In this document: in pieces, positions 34,261 to 41,748 of the stretch
Numbering within the stretch: the stretch's first letter is position 1
Layout: every line of letters starts with the position of its first letter
Assembly: GCF_034422975.1 (NCBI RefSeq)
Contig: NZ_CP139873.1
Location: forward strand, 1,984,001 to 2,048,000
From: Idiomarina sp. PL1-037
GTDB taxonomy: Bacteria > Pseudomonadota > Gammaproteobacteria > Enterobacterales > Alteromonadaceae
Length of the DNA: 64,000 nucleotides
Direction: 5' to 3'
Position numbers and translations under genes: made by a program
The notes under the pieces: model-generated
The model's input: only the letters and a program-made list of their open reading frames with translations
The model's database searches: none
Told to the model about the DNA's origin: nothing

Positions 34261-34866
34261 TCATCGCGAAAATTGTTTTCGGCCACTGAAGGCATGACCC
34301 AGTGTGGTTTGATCGACATAGCCCAGCTCACCGCCTACTGGAACTCCGTGAGCGATTCGAGTGGTGTTGATATTCAATTGGGCGGCAATGTCGGCAATAT
34401 AGTGCGCGGTAGCATCCCCTTCCACGGTCGGGTTAGTTGCCAGCACAATTTCTTCCACCGGTTCGCTCTGCAGTTGCCGCTCCAGTTCATCCAGGCCAAT
34501 GTCCGCCGGCCCAATACCATCCAGCGGAGACAAATGCCCCATCAGCACAAAATACCGCCCCTGAAATTGAGAGGTCTGTTCAATGGCTAATACGTCGGCG
34601 GGTGTTTCAACAATGCAAAGCACACCGTTTTCGCGTCGCATAGGGTTGCTGCAAATACGGCACAGAGGTTCTTCGGTTAAGGTCCGGCAACACTCGCAGT
34701 GGCCTACTTTTTCCACCGCCAACTGCAGAGACTCGGCAAGCCTTGAGGCTCCGCCGCGGTCACGTTCGAGCAAATGAAACGCCATACGTTGTGCTGACTT
34801 TTGGCCAACACCCGGTAGGCGTTTTAAATTGTCAACCAGTTGATCGATTGCCGGACTGATACTCAT
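34261..34866 (-). CDS. recR: Recombination protein RecR
   Basis: It acts with RecO and RecF in loading RecA at gaps. It has an N-terminal HhH (RLPGVGQKSAQRMAFHLL), a four-cysteine zinc finger (CECCRTLTEEPLCRIC), a Toprim domain (VVETPADVLAIE region) and the C-terminal GGELGYVDQTTLGHAF segment. The 201-residue length is normal. It is 16 bases after ybaB. Confidence 0.96.
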   Translation of the reverse strand: MSISPAIDQLVDNLKRLPGVGQKSAQRMAFHLLERDRGGASRLAESLQLAVEKVGHCECCRTLTEEPLCRICSNPMRRENGVLCIVETPADVLAIEQTSQFQGRYFVLMGHLSPLDGIGPADIGLDELERQLQSEPVEEIVLATNPTVEGDATAHYIADIAAQLNINTTRIAHGVPVGGELGYVDQTTLGHAFSGRKQFSR

Positions 34867-34882
34867 TAACTGACCTTAATAC

Positions 34883-35209
34883 TTAGAAAGGCATTTTAAA
34901 GCCCGGAGGTAGACCCATACCGCCGGTTATTTCAGACATACGCTCTTTGCTGGTCTCTTCAACTCGACGTACAGCATCGTTGGTTGCTGCAGCAATCAGG
35001 TCTTCCAGCATATCCTGGTCATCTTCCATTAAGCTGGGATCAATGCTTACGCGCTTTACGTTGTGGTTACCCAGCATGGTAATTTTAACCAGTCCGGCAC
35101 CGGCTTCACCGGTAACTTCCATATTGGCAACTTCTTCCTGGGCTTTTTGCATGCGGTCCTGCATTTGTTGCGCCTGCTTCATCATATTACCCATTCCACC
35201 TTTAAACAT
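34883..35209 (-). CDS. ybaB: YbaB/EbfC nucleoid-associated protein
   Basis: A 108-residue DNA-binding protein with a Met/Gln/Lys-rich coiled-coil N-terminus (NMMKQAQQMQDRMQ) and a beta-sheet core VTGEAGAGLVKITM, ending GGMGLPPGFKMPF, the family signature. It lies between dnaX and recR, the near-universal arrangement. Forms dimers that bind DNA with little specificity in studied species. Confidence 0.95.
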   Translation of the reverse strand: MFKGGMGNMMKQAQQMQDRMQKAQEEVANMEVTGEAGAGLVKITMLGNHNVKRVSIDPSLMEDDQDMLEDLIAAATNDAVRRVEETSKERMSEITGGMGLPPGFKMPF

Positions 35210-35239
35210 AATTTTATTCCTCGTTTAAGCTTTTAAAAA

Positions 35240-37384
35240 TTAACGCGCCTGAATTGATGACTCATCAATTTGCGCTTGAAACCTTTGTTGTAATTCCTGC
35301 ACGCTGGCATCCCCATATAATATTTCACATGCGCGCTGGTGACGGTATTCATTGATATGTTGCTGCACCATTAAAGGGGTTGGCTGGCTCGGTGCGCCAA
35401 CTTTAAACACCACCCTTGCGGCTGCCCCTAACAGACCGCTCAAAGAGTCTCTGACGGCCTGGCTGGTCGATTCGTTCAATAAACTTTTTTGTTCTTCGGC
35501 CACCAGAATCAGCCACTCGTCGTCACCAAGCTTTTGCAGTTCCGAGTTTAACAACACCTGACGGGCTAGCCCGGAAATGTCCATGCCCGCTATCATTGCA
35601 CTCCATTTATCAACGTCGGCGGCTTCGCGGATATCGTCATTTAACTCTGGCAACTCATAGTTACTGGTATCTTGATTAAATTCAGCTATCGGTAACGCCG
35701 TCGAGTCAGTATTTGACTCTGTACCTGGCTCTACACTTGATTCTATATTAGTTTCACTACCCAGTTCTTCGCTTAATTCGCCTTTTGATTCCGGCGCCTG
35801 CGTCGGTTGCGCTTCTGGTTCGGCTTTTGCCGGGACAGTTAACGGCATCGGCGAGCCATTTTCTGCCCGACTGTTTAATGTTTTGTTGCTATTATCCGGA
35901 CTTTTTTTTTCAGCCAGCTGCTCACGCACGCGTAATAGATCGGCTACGCCAGAACTGCTCTGCGCCGCTGGCTCAGGCGTTGGTTCTGCTGTTGGCTCTA
36001 CTGTTTGCTCAGGTACTGACTCCGACTTAGCGGCTTCTTCCGTATGATACGGAGGCGCATCATTATGATAAAAGCCTGCGTCATCATCCGGAGGATAATT
36101 AAATTCAGGCTCTTCACGCTCACTATAAGACGGTTGCATGGGCTCTGAGAGCTCTGCTGCAGTCTGCAGCTCTGGTTCTGCCTGTGGTGTTACTTCTGCC
36201 TCAGGCTCAGGTTCAGTCACTTCTGGAGCAGGAGCCGCTAGCTTTGACTCAGGCATTTCAACAGCAGACGAGTCCGGTTCTGAAATGTTGTAATCGCCCT
36301 TCTCTGCCGGACGGAAACACAGCAAACGCAATAAAGTCATTTCGAGTCCGCTACGCGCATCTATAGCGTAAGCCTGCTCGCGGCGACCCTCCAAAACCGT
36401 GCGATAAAAAACCTGAATAAGTTCAGCCGGCATGCGTCGCAATAAGGGTTTCAGGACATCGCTATTTTCGAAAACATTAGCGGCAGTGGGTACTTGCTGA
36501 ACCAACGCCAACTGATGTAATAAGCTCTGTAGCTCAACCAGAACGGAACTCAAGTCCGGTACCATGGATACCATGCTGTCCACACGCTGCATTACGGCTT
36601 CTGCATCCCCTTCGAGAACACATTCCAGTAATGCGGCAATATCTGCCACGGGGACGTTGCCAAGCATACGTCTGACACTGTCGAGACTAACTGAACCGCC
36701 ACCTTGGGCAATAGCCTGGTCGGTTAAGCTAAGCGCATCGCGCATACTGCCACGGGCAGAACGAGCCAACAGTGGCAGCGCTTCGGAGTCAGCCTGAACC
36801 TGTTCCTGCGATAAAACATAGTTAAGCTGTTGCGTAATATCGTCGTTCGTCAAAGCTTTTAAATTAAACTGCAGACAACGCGATAAAATGGTGACCGGTA
36901 ATTTCTGCGGATCGGTTGTCGCCAGCAGAAACTTTACGTGCTCAGGTGGTTCTTCCAGTGTTTTCAGCAGGGCGTTAAAACTGTGCCTTGACAGCATGTG
37001 CACTTCATCAATTAAGTACACTTTATAACGGCCACGGGTAGGGCGATATTGAACGTTATCAAGCAGCTCGCGGGTGTCTTCAACTTTGGTTCTTGATGCT
37101 GCGTCAATTTCCAGCAAGTCAACAAACCGTCCCTGCTCTATTTCAAGGCAGGCACTGCATTTGCCACATGGCATTGCCGTAATACCTTGTTCGCAATTTA
37201 GTGCTTTAGCGAGGATTCGTGCAATGGTGGTTTTGCCCACTCCGCGAGTACCGGTGAACAGATAAGCATGATGAAGCCGCTGCTTGTCTAACGCGTGCTC
37301 AAGCGGCTTCAGAACATGTTGTTGGCCGACAACTTCTGCAAATTGCAAGGGTCGCCATTTTCTTGCCAGTACCTGATAACTCAT
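35240..37384 (-). CDS. dnaX: DNA polymerase III subunits tau and gamma
   Basis: The clamp-loader ATPase. Start MSYQVLARKWRPLQF, Walker A GTRGVGKTT (about residues 45-53), zinc-binding CGKCSACLEI with an upstream Cys, DEVHML Walker B, and the sensor region. A long, acidic Pro/Glu-rich linker lies at about residues 385-600, then the tau-specific C-terminal domain. I start at the usual MSYQ; an upstream in-frame extension overlaps apt. At codons 492-494 a nine-A run may cause a shift that ends gamma at about 497 residues. Full tau is 714 residues. Confidence 0.96.
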   Translation of the reverse strand: MSYQVLARKWRPLQFAEVVGQQHVLKPLEHALDKQRLHHAYLFTGTRGVGKTTIARILAKALNCEQGITAMPCGKCSACLEIEQGRFVDLLEIDAASRTKVEDTRELLDNVQYRPTRGRYKVYLIDEVHMLSRHSFNALLKTLEEPPEHVKFLLATTDPQKLPVTILSRCLQFNLKALTNDDITQQLNYVLSQEQVQADSEALPLLARSARGSMRDALSLTDQAIAQGGGSVSLDSVRRMLGNVPVADIAALLECVLEGDAEAVMQRVDSMVSMVPDLSSVLVELQSLLHQLALVQQVPTAANVFENSDVLKPLLRRMPAELIQVFYRTVLEGRREQAYAIDARSGLEMTLLRLLCFRPAEKGDYNISEPDSSAVEMPESKLAAPAPEVTEPEPEAEVTPQAEPELQTAAELSEPMQPSYSEREEPEFNYPPDDDAGFYHNDAPPYHTEEAAKSESVPEQTVEPTAEPTPEPAAQSSSGVADLLRVREQLAEKKSPDNSNKTLNSRAENGSPMPLTVPAKAEPEAQPTQAPESKGELSEELGSETNIESSVEPGTESNTDSTALPIAEFNQDTSNYELPELNDDIREAADVDKWSAMIAGMDISGLARQVLLNSELQKLGDDEWLILVAEEQKSLLNESTSQAVRDSLSGLLGAAARVVFKVGAPSQPTPLMVQQHINEYRHQRACEILYGDASVQELQQRFQAQIDESSIQAR
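35902..35910 (-). other. A9 slippery run in dnaX (probable gamma-forming site)
   Basis: The coding strand reads G followed by nine A, phased GAA AAA AAA AGT (codons 492-495). A -1 shift reads AAG TCC GGA TAA and stops after three codons; +1 also stops within nine codons. E. coli makes gamma by -1 shifting at A AAA AAG, and Thermus uses polymerase slippage on an A-run. I see no strong SD-like stimulator or hairpin here, so slippage may be either type. Confidence 0.6.
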
Positions 37385-37409
37385 AGGATGGATTATTAAC
37401 TCTGTTTCG

Positions 37410-37943
37410 TTAAAACTGACATAAGGTATAGCACGCAACGCCGGCCTGCTGCAATTTATCTTCACCGCCGAGCTCAGGTAAGGAAACCACAAAAGCGGCT
37501 TCAACAACGTCTGCGCCAGAGGACTTAATCAATTGACTTGCAGCAATCACCGTTCCGCCGGTAGCCAGTAAATCATCGACAATCAGCACCCGATCGTTTT
37601 CGGTCAAAGCGTTTTCATGCATTTGCAATTCGTCTGAGCCGTACTCTAACTCGTAATTCTGGCGTGTCACTTTGCCGGGTAACTTCCCGGGTTTTCTTAA
37701 CAAAGTGACTCCACACCCCATGGCATAGGCTAATGCGGAACCAAAAATAAAGCCGCGGGCTTCAACGGCAGCAATTTGCGTTATGCCCTGCTCAGCATAG
37801 CGTTGCTTTAACGTATTAATGGTTAATCTGAACGCATCCGGGTTTTGCAGTAAAGGCGTTATATCCCGGAAAATAATACCTGGCTTAGGATAGTCCGGAA
37901 TGGAACCGATAGAGTCGCTTATATCAGTCGTAGCTGATTCCAT
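37410..37943 (-). CDS. apt: Adenine phosphoribosyltransferase
   Basis: A purine salvage enzyme making AMP from adenine and PRPP. The start region SIGSIPDYPKPGIIFRDITPLL is the family N-terminus, and the PRPP-binding loop is VLIVDDLLATGGTV (about residues 115-128). 177 residues from the ATG chosen; a TTG nine codons earlier overlaps the receiver gene and is less likely. Apt-dnaX is the E. coli order. Confidence 0.94.
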   Translation of the reverse strand: MESATTDISDSIGSIPDYPKPGIIFRDITPLLQNPDAFRLTINTLKQRYAEQGITQIAAVEARGFIFGSALAYAMGCGVTLLRKPGKLPGKVTRQNYELEYGSDELQMHENALTENDRVLIVDDLLATGGTVIAASQLIKSSGADVVEAAFVVSLPELGGEDKLQQAGVACYTLCQF

Positions 37944-37959
37944 GATCTTAGTCTCGTCA

Positions 37960-38337
37960 TTAGGCGACAAAGCGCACCGCCCAGGATTTTAGCGTATCCA
38001 ACAGAAAATCCTCATTCAAAGGTTTAGCCAGACATTGAGTCGCACCAGCCTTTAAAGCTTTGGGCTCTATCTCTACCAAGTCCTGAGTTGACATGAACAA
38101 CAACGGAGTACGGTGATAAGCGTCTAAATCACGCAAATTTTTCAGCAAAGACAAACCGTCCATAACTGGCATTTTATGGTCAAGCAAAACAATATCAAAG
38201 TAGGCCAGCTTTGCTTTACTTAATCCGTCTAAACCGTCCCGGGCTGTCGTAACCTCGAAGCCAAGAGGCTCTATTGCACTGCAAATAGACTCAAGCGTTT
38301 TGTCTTTATCCTCGACAACGAGCAAAGTTACTGACAT
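37960..38337 (-). CDS. CheY-like single-domain response regulator
   Basis: A 125-residue receiver domain with no output domain. The acidic pocket is in VVEDKDK (residues 7-13), the phospho-acceptor D53 in VLLDHKMPVMDG, the Ser/Thr switch in FMSTQD, and the lysine K105 in AKPLNED. All are intact, so it should be phosphorylatable. No kinase is nearby. It is probably part of a stand-alone signalling output, acting by protein contact. It lies directly before apt, with 16 bases between its stop and the chosen apt ATG. Confidence 0.85.
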   Translation of the reverse strand: MSVTLLVVEDKDKTLESICSAIEPLGFEVTTARDGLDGLSKAKLAYFDIVLLDHKMPVMDGLSLLKNLRDLDAYHRTPLLFMSTQDLVEIEPKALKAGATQCLAKPLNEDFLLDTLKSWAVRFVA

Positions 38338-38372
38338 AAATGTCGCTTACCTGATAGCTAAAGAGGATGTAT

Positions 38373-38496
38373 TTAAGAAGAAAGAATTTGTGCTAGACGC
38401 AGAACCAACGGTAAACAGGCCCAGAATATAAACACTACTGCGGCAATAAGCAAAAACCGTTTGCCTGCCGGTTCTTTAAACGTTTCTGATGACATA
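38373..38496 (-). pseudogene. Frame-broken small membrane protein ORF
   Basis: An ATG with AAGAGGT eight bases upstream begins MSSETFKEPAGK. After a four-A run the +1 frame reads RFLLIAAVVFIFWACLPLVL then RLAQILSS and stops. With three A's instead of four it would be one 40-residue protein with a single membrane segment. Read without a shift, the ATG frame yields a 49-residue, unlikely-looking product. It could be a sequencing error, a decaying gene or recoding. Confidence 0.4.
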
Positions 38497-38585
38497 ACTT
38501 TTACCTCTTGATGAAATCGGGGCTGATCATACTCGATCATCGACAACGATAAAAGTTGAATTCAATTCTTTACCTTCAATATTAA

Positions 38586-38782
38586 TTACAGGGCAGCTAG
38601 CCTGTTTAAAGTCTGTTCGGCTTTTTTCTGTGGCTGTTCTCTGGGCCATTGAGAGAATAATTCAGGTAAAAGCCCAAGCAAGCTATTCAGTTGATTTCTA
38701 TCTCTATTTTGTAACTCTGTTAACAGTAAAATATGGTGACTGAGAAGAAAAGGTACAAAAAAAATTCTTTGTTTCTTCCCAT
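38586..38782 (-). pseudogene. Frame-broken small ORF with T_TTT_TTG site
   Basis: An ATG with AGAGGA six bases upstream starts MGRNKE, then meets eight T's. The ATG frame ends after 20 codons; the -1 frame continues as VPFLLSHHILLLTELQNR and on to LLPELFSQWPREQPQKK and TLNRLAAL, giving 65 residues in all. The frame boundary is phased as T TTT TTG, a -1 slippery heptamer. Could be real recoding, an error in a homopolymer, or a pseudogene. Confidence 0.4.
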
Positions 38783-38835
38783 TGCTTATCCTCTGTCAGC
38801 TTTTTTAGTACAGGGAATGCACTATCTACAAAAAA

Positions 38836-38864
38836 CAAAAACCCGACACTGTGGCCGGGTTTTA
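38836..38864 (-). terminator. Terminator of the TonB operon
   Basis: On the minus strand an 8-bp stem AAAACCCG / CGGGTTTT with a CAC/GTG inner pair is followed by a T-rich tract. It is about 30 bases after the TPR gene stop. Confidence 0.8.
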
Positions 38865-38891
38865 CTATGCAGTTATAAAAACGAAAAGCGG

Positions 38892-40190
38892 TTAATCGAG
38901 ATCGATGCCTTTCCGTTCTGCAGTAGACTTGATGTAACCTTTCCAGCTACGAGCACTGCGACGTTGACCATCGAAGGTTGCAGCTTCATCAACATAACGC
39001 ATTGCCTGGCGGTAGTCACCACCATAAAAATACGCTTCTGCTAACGACATGTACACACGTCCTTGGTCTTTTCGTTCAAGATAGTCCAGCGCTTTCTTCA
39101 ACGGTGTCGCTGCCGCAATATACTGTTCGTTCAACAGCATCAAGTTACCTTGCTTGCGGTAGTATTCACCTTTGTCATCACTGTCATTGGTTGCATCTGC
39201 TGCGCGTTCATACCAGGAAACGGCTTTATCAAGCTCTTTCGCGCGATGGTAACTATTAGCAATAGTTCCAAAGTTCTTCGCGGTTTTCTCGATGTCACCA
39301 GCTTCTACGTGTTTTTCCATAGTAGAAGCCGCTTTGTACGGAATACCTTCATTATCATACAGTTGAACCAGCATTTTATACTGACTTTCTGTATCCAGGT
39401 ATCCAGCCATATAAGCTATTTCCATGGTTTGAAGAGACTTAGCTAAGTCTTCTTCAAGCATATAGAACTGTGCTAGCTGAGGCCACCACTGAGTCACTTC
39501 GGGTAGCTTGTCCAGACCTTCCTCAAGAACCTCTATGGCTTGAGGGTACATCTTACGTTCATAATAAGACGCCATCATCAACGTATAGACATTCTTTTCC
39601 GGCTTGTCTGCCGCTTCTAACGAAGCTTCCGCAAAAGGGATGATTTCAGCGAAGTTCTTCATCTGGTAATGCGCATTAGCCATGTACAAGAATACTTGAG
39701 AATCACGTTCGCCTGTGAATTGGACCCATTTTTTCAGGTATTCAAGGCTCTGTTCGTATTTCTCTTCTTGCAGACTAATTTGTCCTACCAGCTTCAGAGC
39801 TGCCGCTTGGTCACTCCAACCGAGCACATCCTTGTCGACTGCGCTTTTCAAAACTCGTAAAGCATCAGCCATGCGCTCATCTGCTGCATAAAGGTTACCA
39901 AGAAAGCGACCCAGGTAAGCTGAATCGTAACCTGGATCCGGCTCTTGGTCTTCAAGAACCGCTATTGCTTCCTTGATTTTTTCTTCTTCATACAGTTCAA
40001 ACGCGTCCATAATAGCCCGGCCAATGCTCTGCGAAGCAGCCTTATTGTCTCGAGCTTTTTTCTGCGCCTCAACGGTCTCTTTATCCGGAATGTTGAAGCC
40101 AAGATCCTGAGCCGAAGCCTGGACCGTTGTCATCGACATAACCGAAACAAAAGCCAGGGCACTAACAAATGTTTTTACTGTATATTTCAT
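38892..40190 (-). CDS. TonB-system-associated tetratricopeptide repeat protein
   Basis: A 432-residue periplasmic protein with a signal peptide (about residues 1-27, ending VQASA) and a chain of TPR-like helical repeats from about residue 50 to 410 (for example AYLGRFLGNLYAADERMADALRVL and YRKQGNLMLLNEQYIAA). It is the last gene of a six-gene TonB operon, three bases after tonB. TPR proteins in such operons are thought to help TonB act with a subset of receptors, but the precise role is not settled. No catalytic residue is visible. Confidence 0.88.
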   Translation of the reverse strand: MKYTVKTFVSALAFVSVMSMTTVQASAQDLGFNIPDKETVEAQKKARDNKAASQSIGRAIMDAFELYEEEKIKEAIAVLEDQEPDPGYDSAYLGRFLGNLYAADERMADALRVLKSAVDKDVLGWSDQAAALKLVGQISLQEEKYEQSLEYLKKWVQFTGERDSQVFLYMANAHYQMKNFAEIIPFAEASLEAADKPEKNVYTLMMASYYERKMYPQAIEVLEEGLDKLPEVTQWWPQLAQFYMLEEDLAKSLQTMEIAYMAGYLDTESQYKMLVQLYDNEGIPYKAASTMEKHVEAGDIEKTAKNFGTIANSYHRAKELDKAVSWYERAADATNDSDDKGEYYRKQGNLMLLNEQYIAAATPLKKALDYLERKDQGRVYMSLAEAYFYGGDYRQAMRYVDEAATFDGQRRSARSWKGYIKSTAERKGIDLD

Positions 40191-40193
40191 TTC

Positions 40194-40805
40194 TTAGTTC
40201 CCATCCATTGTAAAGTCGAGCTGAACGGTCATGCCTTCCTGACGAACAGGCTTACCATCAACGACCTTGGGCTTATATTTCCAACGCAACAATGCGCGTC
40301 GTGCCTCACGGTCAAACACTCGACGAGGTTCAGAATCTATAACTTCAACGTCAGTTACACCACCTTGCTGGTCAATAGTGAATCGCAGTTGTACCCAACC
40401 TTCTGTGCCATTTCGCGCAGCTGAAGGCGGATAACGCGGTTCAATACGAACAATTGGTGTTGCGTCACCGTCAGAACTTAAACCTCCACCAGGACCTGAA
40501 AGTCCGGTATCAGCTCCACCAACATCAACATCAAAACCCATGTTCATGTTCATACTACTGTCTGATGTATCAGGCTCAGACTGTGGTGTTTCTGGTGGTT
40601 GCTCCGGTGGCGGCGGTGGCGGCGGCGGCGTACGTCGACGCTCCTGAACGTCAGACTCCGGTGGCGACGTTACGATGTCAATGACCGGCGATGGAGGCGG
40701 CGCTTCGTTGCGCTGCGCTCCTCCGCCGATTAAGTAAGCCATGAAAGCAAACAGAGCAAACGTAACGGCGGCACCTAGTAGTAAAGATACTAAAAAGCGC
40801 ACCAT
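40194..40805 (-). CDS. tonB: TonB energy-transducing protein
   Basis: 203 residues with one N-terminal membrane segment (FLVSLLLGAAVTFALFAFMAYL), a Pro-rich periplasmic linker (PPPPPPPEQPPETPQ) and the C-terminal TonB domain (residues 115-203) with RYPPSAARNGTEGWVQLRFTI and the ARRALLRWKYKP segment. It couples the proton gradient via ExbB/ExbD to outer-membrane receptors. It resembles the shorter TonB2-type protein. It directly follows exbD with a one-base gap. Receptors are not in this window. Confidence 0.93.
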   Translation of the reverse strand: MVRFLVSLLLGAAVTFALFAFMAYLIGGGAQRNEAPPPSPVIDIVTSPPESDVQERRRTPPPPPPPPEQPPETPQSEPDTSDSSMNMNMGFDVDVGGADTGLSGPGGGLSSDGDATPIVRIEPRYPPSAARNGTEGWVQLRFTIDQQGGVTDVEVIDSEPRRVFDREARRALLRWKYKPKVVDGKPVRQEGMTVQLDFTMDGN

Positions 40806-40806
40806 A

Positions 40807-41208
40807 TTAGTTATTCTCCGCAGCTATGGATATCTTATCGATACCCGCTTCCTTAACCTGATCCATGACTTCTACAACGACTCCATGTTCAGCTTGCTTG
40901 TCGGCCTGGATAACAACAACGTCAGTTGGCTGTTCGGCAAGCAGACGTTCAATGTTAGCGCCTACACGCTCAACATCCACTTGACGTTTATCCATCCAGA
41001 CTTCACCAGTATCACGAATTGCGATAAAGATGTTAGCCGAAGGCTCCTTGGTCGTATTATTGGCTTCAGGTTTATTAACCTGAATACCCGCTTCTTTGAC
41101 GAATGAGGTCGTTACGATAAAGAAGATCAACATAATGAAGACGATGTCGAGCATCGGCGTCATGTCGATCGACGCATCTTCCTCTTCTCGATTACGATTA
41201 CGTGCCAT
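40807..41208 (-). CDS. exbD: Biopolymer transport protein ExbD
   Basis: A 133-residue inner membrane protein with a single N-terminal helix (DIVFIMLIFFIVTTSF). It carries the conserved aspartate in MTPMLDIVFIMLIFF, essential for proton use in ExbD. The periplasmic domain follows. It sits after exbB and before tonB in the operon. Confidence 0.94.
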   Translation of the reverse strand: MARNRNREEEDASIDMTPMLDIVFIMLIFFIVTTSFVKEAGIQVNKPEANNTTKEPSANIFIAIRDTGEVWMDKRQVDVERVGANIERLLAEQPTDVVVIQADKQAEHGVVVEVMDQVKEAGIDKISIAAENN

Positions 41209-41220
41209 AGTTTTACTCTC

Positions 41221-41745
41221 TTAGTGATGTGGCAAACTGTCAACAAGGCGTTCTTTCGCTCTGCGTACTTTACTTTCAAGACGCGTCGCAAAGAACATAC
41301 CGGATAACGCAGCAACCATTCCCGCCATTGTCGGGATGGTCGCCATCGAAATACCCGACGCCATTAGACGAGGGTTACCCGTCCCTTGTACTGCCATGAT
41401 TTCAAACACCGCAATCATACCTGTCACGGTACCCAGCAGTCCGACTAGCGGACATAAGGCAACACAAGTTTTTATCAACAGAATACGTGCATTCAGTTTA
41501 TCGTTCGCTTCGGAAATCCATGCTTCACGGATTCTATGGGCGTACCATGAGGTGGTGTCCTTACGGGCATCCCATTTCGCTATAATTTCATTGCGAAGTT
41601 TAGGGAAAGCACCTGTAAGGTACCAATAACGCTCAATCATCAGTACCCACATTAGAAAGAGCACCCCCATGACGATGTACAGGACATCGCCACCGGTAGC
41701 CAGAAAATCCCTGATAGATTCCCAAAGTTCCATCAGGTAAAGCAT
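41221..41745 (-). CDS. exbB: ExbB proton channel subunit (MotA/TolQ/ExbB family)
   Basis: A 174-residue inner membrane protein with three helices, including VALCPLVGLLGTVTGMIAVF and IPTMAGMVAALSGMFFA, conserved in MotA/TolQ/ExbB. It makes the proton channel with ExbD. It is the short ExbB typical of TonB2 systems. The start follows the TtpC-like gene closely (3 bases between). Confidence 0.93.
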   Translation of the reverse strand: MLYLMELWESIRDFLATGGDVLYIVMGVLFLMWVLMIERYWYLTGAFPKLRNEIIAKWDARKDTTSWYAHRIREAWISEANDKLNARILLIKTCVALCPLVGLLGTVTGMIAVFEIMAVQGTGNPRLMASGISMATIPTMAGMVAALSGMFFATRLESKVRRAKERLVDSLPHH

Positions 41746-41748
41746 GGG

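Larger units (their letters stand above)
38338..38891. other. Gap between the TonB operon and the receiver gene
   Basis: About 550 bases with no intact gene of usual size. It contains, on the minus strand, the terminator of the TonB operon and two short coding-like stretches, each with a good ribosome-binding site and each needing a one-base shift at a homopolymer (38586-38782 and 38373-38496), described separately. Confidence 0.6.

Noticed and set aside
38733..39446. Plus-strand frames of 90-130 codons opposite the TPR gene
   Set aside because: They are antisense to the TPR coding sequence or AT-rich spacer, lack ribosome-binding sites and show no motif.
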